This document shows positions 9,401-16,579 of a DNA stretch of 21,998 nucleotides, piece by piece (positions within the stretch are counted from its first letter, which is position 1; the number at the start of each line of letters is the position of its first letter). Origin of the DNA: a virus. A model generated the notes under the pieces. It worked only from the letters and a program-made list of their open reading frames with translations. It made no database searches and was not told the origin of the DNA. The stretch is from positions 1 to 21,998 of the IMG/VR virus record IMGVR_UViG_3300031565_000428; one strand, 5' to 3'. The translations under genes and the position numbers were made by a program.

Positions 9401-12400
9401 TGGTGATATCACAGTTGTAAACTCTTATAATTCTTTTGATTATAATGGAGAAATCAATGCTATTGATGGAGTCAGAAATACTGACATAGTTGATGCAAGA
9501 CCAAGAGTAAAAGATTACTCTATCACTGCAAATTCCAGATCTCCACTTGAGTTCTATGGAAGAGATTTTGATGGTGGAGTAACTGGACAACATAGTTCAA
9601 AAAATGTTATTGCATCAGATGAGTCAATGACACTTGATTATAATTATTATCTTGGAAGAGCTGATAGAGTTTATCTTTCTCCAGATGGTGGATTGAGTAT
9701 TAAGTATGGTACTCCATCAGATGATCCAAAACTTCCTGATGAAGTTAGTGGTTCTTTGAATATTGCAAACATATTCCTCCCAGCATATCTTTACACAACA
9801 GAAACTGCAAGAGTGTCTGTTGTACAACATAAGAGATATCAGATGAGAGATATTTCTAAGTTGGAGCAGAGAATTAAGAGTCTTGAGTATTATAGTTCTC
9901 TAAGTTTGATTGAAACTAATACACTAAATCTCTTTGTTCCTGACTCAAATGGTCTGAACAGATTTAAGAGTGGAATCTTTATCGATAACTTCTCTACTTT
10001 GAATCCTCAGGATACTACTATTGGGGTTAAAAATAGTGTTGATCTTAAGAACAGAGTTCTGAGACCATCTCATTATACGACTGCAATCAATCTGGAGGTT
10101 GCATCTACTGCAATTGCAGGAATTGGAACTACAACTCAAGCAAATCAAGATTCCAGATTCGCTGAAATTGTTGCAGAAGGTGTTAAGAGAAAAGGACAAA
10201 CAGTACTTCTTGATTATACAGACACTTCCTGGTTGGTACAACCATTTGCTACTAGAACTGAGAGTGTAACTCCTTACCTGGTACAATTCTGGAATGGTTC
10301 TATTTCTCTTGAACCGGATGTTGATATCTGGATTGATGTTAATAGACTAGAAACCAGAACTGTAGAAAATGAAGGTGCATTTGAGGCAATTGCTTCGGCA
10401 CTTCAAGCAGAAGTCACTACTGCAGAAGATGGATCCAGACTTGGTGTTACTCCTGTTCAGTGGGACTCATGGGAAACTGTCGGTGTCAATGTTGATATTG
10501 ATACAGACAGTACTGGTCAAAGAAGACAACTTTCTAGGGAACAAATTAATCAGGCCGGAATTCGAGCACCATGGGGTGCAACTGGTAATGCAACTACAAT
10601 TAGAAATACCACTTCTCTGGATCAACAGAGAACAGGTTCACAATCAACTGTTACTGAAGTTATCAATAATGAAACTCTTGGTGATAGAGTTGTAAGTAGA
10701 GAACTGGTTCACTTCATCAGATCTCGTAATATTGAAGTTACTGCAAAACGTCTGAAGCCATTCACTCAAGTTTATCCATTCTTTGATGGTGTAGATGTTT
10801 CTAACTTTACCTTCAACAAACTGGTCGAAGTTCAAATGATTAGTGGAACATTTGTAGTGGGTGAGACTGTTAATGGTGAAATGGCTGCAGCCAATAATAC
10901 TGAGAATGTTCAGGCAATAACCTTACCTTCAATTTCATTCAGAGTAGCAACTGCAAATCATAAGTACGGCCCATACAATAATCCATCTGATACTTATGTA
11001 GAGAGTCCATATGATAGGAACAATAATGTTCCTGCTACATATTCAGAAACATCTACAATTTTGAATGTTGATACTTTCAGTCTTCAAAATGAAAATCAAC
11101 CTGAATTTGAGGGTAGAGTTAGACCTGGTATGGTTCTTATTGGTGGTACTAGTGGTGCAACTGCAGTAGTCAATTCTGTTAGATTGGTTACTGATAAACT
11201 TGGTGTATTGATTGGATCATTCAGAGTTCCTAATGTATCTGACCTCAAGAACCCTGTATTTGAAACCGGTAGATCTACCTTCAAACTTACGAATGATCCA
11301 ACTAATAGTCCTATTGAAGGATTCTCAACAACCGCAGGTGAGGAGATCTTCTATTCTGAAGGTAGTATTGACAATACTCAAGAAGTAACACTTTCACTCA
11401 GAAATGCAAGAGTTGAAGTCAACAGTGAGTTTGCCGAAAATAGACAACTATCAGATACTGATACAGGTCTTATTCTAAGTGATGTTACTATTAACCCACC
11501 ACCACCACCACCATCTCCACCATCTCCTCCTTCACCACCGCAACCTCCTGGTCGTGACCCTCTGGCACAGACATTCTTCATTAGTGAAGAAACTGGTATA
11601 TTCATAACAAAAATTGATTTGTTCTTCAGTCAAAAGGATGACACACTTCCTGTTACTGTTCAACTTAGAGAAACTACTATTGGTACTCCAAACCTTACTA
11701 TTCTTCCTTATTCTGAAATTGATGTTGATCCCAAGGATATTAACTTGTCTCTTGATGGAACTGTACCAACAACAGTTGAATTTGAATCGCCTGTATATGT
11801 TGCAGGACTGAAAGAATATTCTGTTGTTCTCTTATCAGATTCTCTAGAGTATAGAGTATGGATTTCTAGACTTGGCGAACCTGACGTTACAACTTTGGGA
11901 TCAGAGTCTGGACAGAAATTGGTATCATCACAACCAATTCTTGGTTCATTATTCAAGTCACAAAACGCATCTGTTTGGACACCAAGTCAGTATGAAGACT
12001 TGAAATTCACTGTTTATAGAGCGAACTTTACAGGACAAGGTTTTGTTGGTTTCTTCAACCCAACACTTCCAACTTCACTTTCTCGTATTTCTAAAGATGC
12101 TATCAGTATCGACTCTAGAAATATTAGTGTAGGTATTGGAACCACACTTCAAGATACAGAACTTGAATTTGGTAATACCATTCTACAGGTAGGTAAAACT
12201 GGTCGTGGAACATTAGTAGGTTATGCAGGATCTGCAACTTCAACACTTACAATTACAAACTCTGGTATTGGTTATACACCTTCTTCAGGTGGTTATACCT
12301 TTGCAGGTGTTGCACTTACTTCAATAACTGGTAATGGACTAAATGCAACTGCTGACATTTATGTTGAAGGTGGTATTGCAGTTGGTGCTACCATTAATAC

Positions 12401-14012
12401 TGGTGGTAAGGGTTACTCAGTTGGTGATGTCTTAAGACCTCTCACTGTTGGTAATACTCAACTTGGAAGAAACATGAAACTCTCAGTTGGTGAGATTTCT
12501 GGTAATAATGAACTTGTTATTGACAATGTTCAGGGTGAGTTTGATACTCTCACACAACTCTCTTATATCAATAAGGTAGGTATTACTACTGTAGTTAATT
12601 CGGGTATTGGTGGAAATGCAATTCCAGTTGCACCAATTAGAATTAATAGTGATGGACTTCATATGCAAGTATTCCAGAGAAATCATGGAATGCATACAAG
12701 AATCAACCGTGTTACTTTAACAGATGTTGCATCTGATGTCTCACCTTCCACTCTGACAGTAAGTTACACTGGAACTGATACTGGACTTATTAGTGTTGGG
12801 AATACAAATGTCTTTGGTCAGTTTGAAGGTGTTGGTGTTGGAACTACTAATCCAGGATATGCCAAGATTGGTAAGGAAATTGTTTCCTATACTGGAGTCG
12901 CCAACAATACTTTGACTGGTATTACTAGAGGTATTGATAATAGTCAGGTAACTAGTCACAGTGTTTCTGACTTGGTTTATAAATATGAACTTGACGGTGT
13001 TTCACTAAGAAGAATTAATAGGACACATAATCTTGGAGATGTGACTAAGGCCAATCCTATTGGGCTTGACTACTATAATGTCAAGATTGATATGGACGAC
13101 ACAGATTATGGTATTGACAGGTCTGCAGGTACCGTTTTTGGATCAAGATACTTTGAAACTAATGCAAAGGCTGGTGGTACTAATGCAAAAGGTACTTACA
13201 ACTTACCTTTCAACCTAATGATTCCTAAGATCAATACTATTGAACCGAAAGGAACTGATGTTGTCATTCAGGTAAGAACCATTTCTGAGACCAGTATTTC
13301 TGGCGGAGAAGCTTCTTATGTTGATAAGGGTTATACAGAAGTCGCAAACTTCAGAAAGAACTACTTTGAAGATCCTAGAATGATTGCTTCTCAGATTAAT
13401 GAGAACACATATCTCACTACTCAACCTGGTAATAAGTCCTTTACTGCAGGTATTAACCTCTTCAGTTCAGACAATAGATTGTCACCAGCAATTGACCTAG
13501 ACAATTCTTCTATTGTATTTGTGACCAACAGAGTCAATGCACCAATTACAAATTATGCAACTGATCCTAGAGTCAATACAACAGTTGATGATCCAAATAA
13601 CTTCACTTATGTAAGTAAGAATGTTCTTTTGGAGAATCCAGCAAGTGGTCTGAAAGTTTATCTTGATGCTTACATCTCTAGATATAATGATGTTAGAGTA
13701 TTCTATGCATTAGATCAAGATGATTCTCTGGCAGATGAGACTGTATTTGTTCCATTCCCTGGTTATGGTAACTTTGATGTCGATGGAAACCTTATCAGTC
13801 AGGTTGACAATGACGGTTCTTCGGACATAAACATTCCTAAGTATGATGACTTTATTGTTCAAAGTCCAGGAATTGACCAATTCAGAGAGTATACATTCAG
13901 TAATGATAATCTTCCTGCATTCAAGTCATTCAGAATCAAGATTATTGGAACATCGACCAACCAGTCAATTGTTCCTCAGTTTAGAAACCTACGTGCAATT
14001 GCTCTAGCATAA
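6444..14012 (+). CDS. Giant DUF4815-type baseplate/fibre structural protein
   Basis: A 2522-residue virion protein. The N-terminus (APYFDDFDP; GYPVQARELNNLQ at residues 30-42) and the block with DNGQRETIYDYSRLIRKPG (about 950-970) match what I know as the DUF4815 phage family. A short helix follows (ISKLEQRIKSLEYY, about 1135-1150), then the conserved-looking LVHFIRSRNIEV and FFDGVDVSNF (about 1420-1455). A proline-rich hinge (residues 1685-1702) leads into an 800-residue C-terminal part starting DPLAQTFF. The C-terminal part carries two GxGY modules (12217-12420), an IGKEIVSY ... RG ... TSHS module (12770-12985), and a closing domain rich in N, D and F. It occupies the interval between gp8 and gp13 where T4 encodes gp9-gp12 and wac, so it may take over the peripheral baseplate and fibre-attachment roles; that is inference. 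No frameshift is seen. Confidence 0.85.
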   Translation: MPQETNLNVAPYFDDFDPQSNYYKVLFKPGYPVQARELNNLQSILQNQVEDVGDHLFKEGAQVIPGNVTYNSTFYAIQIQEEFLGIPVALYLDQLIGQKISGRDSGVTAKVITYITNKESERGNYTLYVTYFDSASTDAVTETFFDNEVLVTEVNINYATTFISAGEGFANTLTTNASAKGSAFTLNNGVYFLRGTFVDVYDQILILDQYSNKPNYRIGLQVSESIISSDVDPTLTDNAQGFNNYSAPGADRFKISAILAKRPLDEFEDSNFVQLSEVIGGELRSDVNKTEYNILSQELARRTYDESGNYYIKEFTTSLRDSLNDGEGNRGIYEEGQTTAQGSVPNENLAIYRISPGKAYVKGFEVETRSTTLIDCPKPRTTRLLQNQAINFGFGPTFEVDTVFGSATIGFNTSNTLSLRDQRVQTNGTAAGKEIGVARIYDFALESGSYDTTNSNLNKWDLSLFDVQTNTDLTVNENVTLTLPTFIQGESSGASAYLRSPVSAGAAVTAYNVKGNFFIGENLVFNGVKDNDRYVIDSRSYGNSDIQSVYGIVGAANTFTANIVPKSNFVIGNATLTAGDTATGISTITTATTSFIGIATVGNLVKYTTISSSVPSLGRITENSGSALKIVGVATVTGVVEGSVPSVLTSVNDLAIVNSKVQRNFGSGNESTNQSLYSIFPKKNLSSVDLSSSNLVIRKQFQTSISAEGETPAIDAGTNETFLPFDEERYILIRSNGTTEVLTSDKVVLTNGSTTIQIIGLSGADSAGSILITTLRKSSVTVKVKRKSISNSLIVDKSKLSASGTNTGFAGTSLNDGLTFGNYPFGTRVQDSVISLNVPDVVKIHGIFESTNTSPAQSPSMVLGSLDGPTATTNDLIIGETITGTISGAKAFYLTRKTDTTVGFIYLNDTSFEKNEVVQFSQSGVSGIVGTFEAGSRNITDQYTFDNGQRETIYDYSRLIRKPGFKSPVRQLRVYYSKAFYDSADTGDITVVNSYNSFDYNGEINAIDGVRNTDIVDARPRVKDYSITANSRSPLEFYGRDFDGGVTGQHSSKNVIASDESMTLDYNYYLGRADRVYLSPDGGLSIKYGTPSDDPKLPDEVSGSLNIANIFLPAYLYTTETARVSVVQHKRYQMRDISKLEQRIKSLEYYSSLSLIETNTLNLFVPDSNGLNRFKSGIFIDNFSTLNPQDTTIGVKNSVDLKNRVLRPSHYTTAINLEVASTAIAGIGTTTQANQDSRFAEIVAEGVKRKGQTVLLDYTDTSWLVQPFATRTESVTPYLVQFWNGSISLEPDVDIWIDVNRLETRTVENEGAFEAIASALQAEVTTAEDGSRLGVTPVQWDSWETVGVNVDIDTDSTGQRRQLSREQINQAGIRAPWGATGNATTIRNTTSLDQQRTGSQSTVTEVINNETLGDRVVSRELVHFIRSRNIEVTAKRLKPFTQVYPFFDGVDVSNFTFNKLVEVQMISGTFVVGETVNGEMAAANNTENVQAITLPSISFRVATANHKYGPYNNPSDTYVESPYDRNNNVPATYSETSTILNVDTFSLQNENQPEFEGRVRPGMVLIGGTSGATAVVNSVRLVTDKLGVLIGSFRVPNVSDLKNPVFETGRSTFKLTNDPTNSPIEGFSTTAGEEIFYSEGSIDNTQEVTLSLRNARVEVNSEFAENRQLSDTDTGLILSDVTINPPPPPPSPPSPPSPPQPPGRDPLAQTFFISEETGIFITKIDLFFSQKDDTLPVTVQLRETTIGTPNLTILPYSEIDVDPKDINLSLDGTVPTTVEFESPVYVAGLKEYSVVLLSDSLEYRVWISRLGEPDVTTLGSESGQKLVSSQPILGSLFKSQNASVWTPSQYEDLKFTVYRANFTGQGFVGFFNPTLPTSLSRISKDAISIDSRNISVGIGTTLQDTELEFGNTILQVGKTGRGTLVGYAGSATSTLTITNSGIGYTPSSGGYTFAGVALTSITGNGLNATADIYVEGGIAVGATINTGGKGYSVGDVLRPLTVGNTQLGRNMKLSVGEISGNNELVIDNVQGEFDTLTQLSYINKVGITTVVNSGIGGNAIPVAPIRINSDGLHMQVFQRNHGMHTRINRVTLTDVASDVSPSTLTVSYTGTDTGLISVGNTNVFGQFEGVGVGTTNPGYAKIGKEIVSYTGVANNTLTGITRGIDNSQVTSHSVSDLVYKYELDGVSLRRINRTHNLGDVTKANPIGLDYYNVKIDMDDTDYGIDRSAGTVFGSRYFETNAKAGGTNAKGTYNLPFNLMIPKINTIEPKGTDVVIQVRTISETSISGGEASYVDKGYTEVANFRKNYFEDPRMIASQINENTYLTTQPGNKSFTAGINLFSSDNRLSPAIDLDNSSIVFVTNRVNAPITNYATDPRVNTTVDDPNNFTYVSKNVLLENPASGLKVYLDAYISRYNDVRVFYALDQDDSLADETVFVPFPGYGNFDVDGNLISQVDNDGSSDINIPKYDDFIVQSPGIDQFREYTFSNDNLPAFKSFRIKIIGTSTNQSIVPQFRNLRAIALA
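11496..11549 (+). repeat. Proline-rich hinge with CCA triplet run in the DUF4815-type protein
   Basis: Six consecutive CCA codons begin an 18-residue segment made only of Pro, Ser and one Gln (six Pro, then S-P-P three times, then Q-P-P). It separates the N-terminal 1684 residues from the C-terminal part beginning DPLAQTFF. Such a segment is expected to be an extended, protease-exposed linker. Confidence 0.85.
12217..12420 (+). repeat. Two N-x-G-x-G-Y modules in the DUF4815-type protein
   Basis: TITNSGIGYT (near 12248-12277) and TINTGGKGYS (near 12391-12420) are separated by a strand rich in A, T and V (NATADIYVEGG). The spacing and order match the modules in gp14 and the gp7-position protein. 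Confidence 0.6.
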
Positions 14013-14013
14013 T

Positions 14014-14241
14014 ATGGACATGTTACCAATTGAAGGTAAGGACGGGTATTTTAGGGATACCCGTTCTAATGCTATAATTAACAAAAATGAAAATGATTTT
14101 AACATGTATATGACAAATCATAAAAAACTTTCTTCTGATAAGGAACGAATCAACGACATTGAAAATGAACTTGGTAGTATTAAGGGTGATTTGAGTGAAA
14201 TTAAGATGATGCTTAATCATTTTATGGACAAACATAAATAG
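14014..14241 (+). CDS. Small conserved-type coiled-coil protein between the giant protein and gp13
   Basis: A 75-residue protein with no assigned function. The first half contains KDGYFRDTRSNAIINKN, a G-x-x-RD-x-x-[ST]-x-A-[IV]-x-N pattern that I associate with small proteins in many T4-like phages. The second half is a textbook heptad series: I46, I49, L53, I56, L60, I63, L67 and F70 fall in exact 3-4 spacing. The start ATG at 14014 is one base after the stop of the giant gene (TAA-T-ATG), which suggests translational coupling; an in-frame ATG at 14020 is the alternative. A stable hairpin lies within the first 20 codons. The position corresponds to T4 wac (fibritin, also a coiled coil), but the protein is far too small to be called that on sequence. 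Confidence 0.8.
   Translation: MDMLPIEGKDGYFRDTRSNAIINKNENDFNMYMTNHKKLSSDKERINDIENELGSIKGDLSEIKMMLNHFMDKHK
14039..14067 (+). other. Perfect-stem RNA hairpin at the start of the 75-aa gene
   Basis: Bases 14039-14049 pair with 14057-14067 (11 pairs with one G-U); the core ACGGGTAT/ATACCCGT is perfect, and the loop is TTTAGGG. It is not followed by a T-run, so it is not a classical intrinsic terminator. It begins 26 bases after the stop of the 7.6-kb gene and 23 bases after the small gene's ATG, so it could affect mRNA stability, processing or translation. Confidence 0.6.
14233..14240 (+). promoter_or_regulatory. T4-late-like promoter motif CATAAATA before gp13
   Basis: CATAAATA overlaps the TAG stop (14239-14241) of the 75-aa gene and ends 20 bases before the gp13 ATG. 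It matches T4 late TATAAATA in seven of eight positions. It would start a gp13-gp14 unit. Confidence 0.55.
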
Positions 14242-14260
14242 AAAAAAGAATGTTCTATAA

Positions 14261-15133
14261 ATGGCTAAACCCGCTTCTAGACAAGAATTAATTGATTACT
14301 GTAAGAGACAGTTGGGTTATCCTGTCTTGGAGATTAATGTTGCCGATGAACAAATTGAAGATTTGGTTGATGATGCCGTTCAGTTGTTTAATGAAAGACA
14401 TTTTGATGGTGTAAATAAGGTTTTTCTCAAATATCAATTAACTCAAGACGATATTGATAGAGGAAAAGCAAGACCACCTGGTGCTTCAGGAAGTAATCAG
14501 ACAGGAATTGCATCCACAAGTGCAACAACGTCCATTGTTGGGACTGCAACAACGTTCACTTACTACGAAAATAGTAATTTTATACAAGTTCCTGCAGATA
14601 TTATTGGAATTGAAAAGGTTTTTCAGTTCAATAATACTCTTGGATCTGGTATGTTTAATGTAAAATACCAATTTTTCTTAAATGATGTGTTCGGTCTTTG
14701 GGGCGGAGTCACAGCAGCCTCTGGATATGACATGTTGTCATATTCAATGACTATGAGTTACCTGGAAACGATGAATTTCCTCTTAAATACTCACAAACAT
14801 ATCAGATTTAACCAAAGACAAGATAGAATGTATCTTGATATTGACTATGATACTGTATCAGTAGGTGAATTCTTGGTTATTGAGTGCTACAGAGCCATGG
14901 ATGGTACAGATTATACTAGAGTTTGGAATGATTCCTTCCTAAAACCATACCTTACATCCCTAATTAAGAGACAATGGGGCCAAAATATGATGAAATTTCA
15001 AGGTGTTAAGTTACCTGGTGGAATTGAACTGAATGGAAGACAAATGTATGAGGATGCAGAGAAAGAATTAGAAGTAATTAGAGAAAAAATGTCCAATACT
15101 TATGAACTTCCACCGATGGACATGATTGGCTGA
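14261..15133 (+). CDS. gp13: Neck protein gp13 (head completion)
   Basis: gp13 forms part of the neck that closes the portal after DNA packaging and receives the tail. Similarity to T4 gp13 is clear at both ends. The N-terminal helix pair runs from RQELIDYCKRQLG to AVQLFNERHFDG (HFDG at residues 47-50; T4 has YHFDG). The C-terminus has LPGGIELNGRQ (251 onward) followed by an acidic helix and PPMDMIG, against LPGGVTIDGQR and PPFGILVG in T4. It has 290 residues against 309 in T4. A Thr/Ser/Ala-rich stretch around residues 75-105 looks like a loop insertion. The start ATG at 14261 is preceded by an A-rich leader and a late-like motif. gp14 follows directly, as in T4. Confidence 0.93.
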   Translation: MAKPASRQELIDYCKRQLGYPVLEINVADEQIEDLVDDAVQLFNERHFDGVNKVFLKYQLTQDDIDRGKARPPGASGSNQTGIASTSATTSIVGTATTFTYYENSNFIQVPADIIGIEKVFQFNNTLGSGMFNVKYQFFLNDVFGLWGGVTAASGYDMLSYSMTMSYLETMNFLLNTHKHIRFNQRQDRMYLDIDYDTVSVGEFLVIECYRAMDGTDYTRVWNDSFLKPYLTSLIKRQWGQNMMKFQGVKLPGGIELNGRQMYEDAEKELEVIREKMSNTYELPPMDMIG

Positions 15134-15134
15134 T

Positions 15135-16550
15135 ATGTTAAATCCATTTTTTCTCCAAGGATCACAATCTGAACAAAATTTAGTTCAAGATCTTATCAAC
15201 GAACAGTTGAGGATGTATGGTGTTGAAGTATATTATATGCCCAGACAGTTTGTGACTGTAAATACTGTTATCAAAGAGGTTATTGAATCGGAGTTCAATA
15301 ACTCTTACCCAATTGAGGCGTATGTTGACAGTTATGAAGGATATGGTGGTCAAGGAACACTTTTAAGTAAGTTTGGAATACAAAATTATGACGATTTGAA
15401 GATTATTATCTCAAAAGAAAGATACGAGAACTATATTTCACCTTTAGCAAAATCTATTTCTAATGGTAAACTGACATCAAGACCAAAAGAAGGTGATTTA
15501 ATTTATTTTCCTCTTGGTGACAGATTATTTGAGATTAAATATGTCGAACATGAGCAACCTTTCTACCAATTACAAAAAAATTACGTTTATACACTGACTT
15601 GTAGTTTGTTCCGTATCGAAGATGAGGTTATTGATACTGGTGTCGATGAAATCGATGATAATACTCAAGATCATGGTTATATTCAAACTCTTCAGATGAT
15701 TGGTGCTGGTTCTACCGCAACAGTAACAGCAGGTATTTGTACTGTTGGTGGTGTTACTGACGTATTCATTAAGAATATGGGTAATAATTATAATCATAGT
15801 CCAATTGTAGGTTTCTCATCAGCTCCTGCTGGTGGAACTATGACTGCCGGTATTTCTTCTATCACCAATGATTATGTCAATTGCTCAGGTGGGTCTGGAG
15901 GAAAGATCAATGCAGTTTATATGTCCAACTCTGGTTGTGGATATACTGTTACTCCTTGGGTATCATTCACAAACTTAACTAATAAGTCTGGAGCAGGAGC
16001 AGCTGCGACAACACGACTTGGAGATGGAACTATTCAAAGTGTGTCTGTTGCCAATAGTGGTTCTGGATATTTGACCAATCCACTAATTTCTTTCTCTCCA
16101 CCAGTTGGAGGAGGTACGTCAGCAACTGGTATTGGTTATATTAACGTTGCTGGTAACGTTACAGACACCTATCTAATACATGCTGGTACTGGTTATACTA
16201 CTGGAGATCTTCCTATTAATGGAACTGTTGATAATCCAACTACTGGAGTTGGAGCAACGGTTGGTATAGGAACATATTTGTTCAATGAGATTATACTTGG
16301 TTCGACTTCTGGAACAACTGCGAGAGTCAATAGATGGACTTCTTCTACCTTGGAACTTGAGATTAGTATTGTGTCTGGTGAATTTACTTCAGGTGAACCC
16401 ATTTATGGAACTGAATCTGGAGCACTGTATTCGGTAATGATACAAAAACAAGATGACTTTGTCACACCATTTGCAGATAATGATACTATTGAAACAGAAG
16501 GTGACAAACTAATTGATTTTAGTGAAGTCAATCCATTTGGAATGCCTTAA
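15135..16550 (+). CDS. gp14: Neck protein gp14 with large modular insertion
   Basis: gp14 forms the neck with gp13. The N-terminal part (about residues 1-185; NPFFLQGSQSEQNLVQDL, MYGVEVYYMPRQFV, QPFYQLQKNYVYTLTC) is the conserved gp14 core, similar to the T4 region with MRGVECYYVPREYV. About 240 residues of Gly/Thr/Asn-rich repeats follow (four GxGY-type modules, then a GSTSGTTARV module). The protein then ends with an acidic tail, LIDFSEVNPFGMP, which looks like the native gp14 terminus. With 471 residues it is close to twice T4 gp14. The ATG at 15135 is chosen: it lies one base after the gp13 stop. A TTG at 15126 in the same frame would add three residues and overlap gp13; no strong Shine-Dalgarno decides between them. 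Confidence 0.88.
   Translation: MLNPFFLQGSQSEQNLVQDLINEQLRMYGVEVYYMPRQFVTVNTVIKEVIESEFNNSYPIEAYVDSYEGYGGQGTLLSKFGIQNYDDLKIIISKERYENYISPLAKSISNGKLTSRPKEGDLIYFPLGDRLFEIKYVEHEQPFYQLQKNYVYTLTCSLFRIEDEVIDTGVDEIDDNTQDHGYIQTLQMIGAGSTATVTAGICTVGGVTDVFIKNMGNNYNHSPIVGFSSAPAGGTMTAGISSITNDYVNCSGGSGGKINAVYMSNSGCGYTVTPWVSFTNLTNKSGAGAAATTRLGDGTIQSVSVANSGSGYLTNPLISFSPPVGGGTSATGIGYINVAGNVTDTYLIHAGTGYTTGDLPINGTVDNPTTGVGATVGIGTYLFNEIILGSTSGTTARVNRWTSSTLELEISIVSGEFTSGEPIYGTESGALYSVMIQKQDDFVTPFADNDTIETEGDKLIDFSEVNPFGMP
15719..16198 (+). repeat. Four tandem GxGY-type modules inserted in gp14
   Basis: Successive units end in FIKNMGNNY (near 15789), YMSNSGCGY (near 15945), VANSGSGY (near 16070) and LIHAGTGY (near 16197). 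Between them lie G-x-G-A-x-A stretches and G-x-I-x-x-V strands. The first copy is degenerate (GNNY in place of GxGY). Spacing is about 130-160 bases. Confidence 0.7.
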
Positions 16551-16558
16551 TCTAAATA
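16551..16558 (+). promoter_or_regulatory. T4-late-like promoter motif TCTAAATA before gp15
   Basis: TCTAAATA follows the gp14 stop (16548-16550) directly and ends 21 bases before the gp15 ATG. An AGGA (16574-16577) sits just before that ATG. The layout matches the motif ahead of gp13. Confidence 0.5.
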
Positions 16559-16579
16559 GTTATAATATAGAGCAGGATA

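Noticed and set aside
10369-10695. 108-codon + strand ORF inside the giant gene
   Set aside because: It is an out-of-frame shadow of the DUF4815-type coding region, with no start context of its own.
11378-11605. Antisense glycine-rich ORF
   Set aside because: It is the mirror of the CCA/CCT proline hinge on the coding strand.
14072-14080. TATAAT-like host sigma-70 -10 box
   Set aside because: No matching -35 box at proper spacing; such AT-rich words are frequent here.
15126-15134. TTG start for gp14 giving three more residues
   Set aside because: A normal ATG at 15135 lies one base after the gp13 stop; the TTG would overlap gp13. It cannot be excluded, because MAD-type starts are common.
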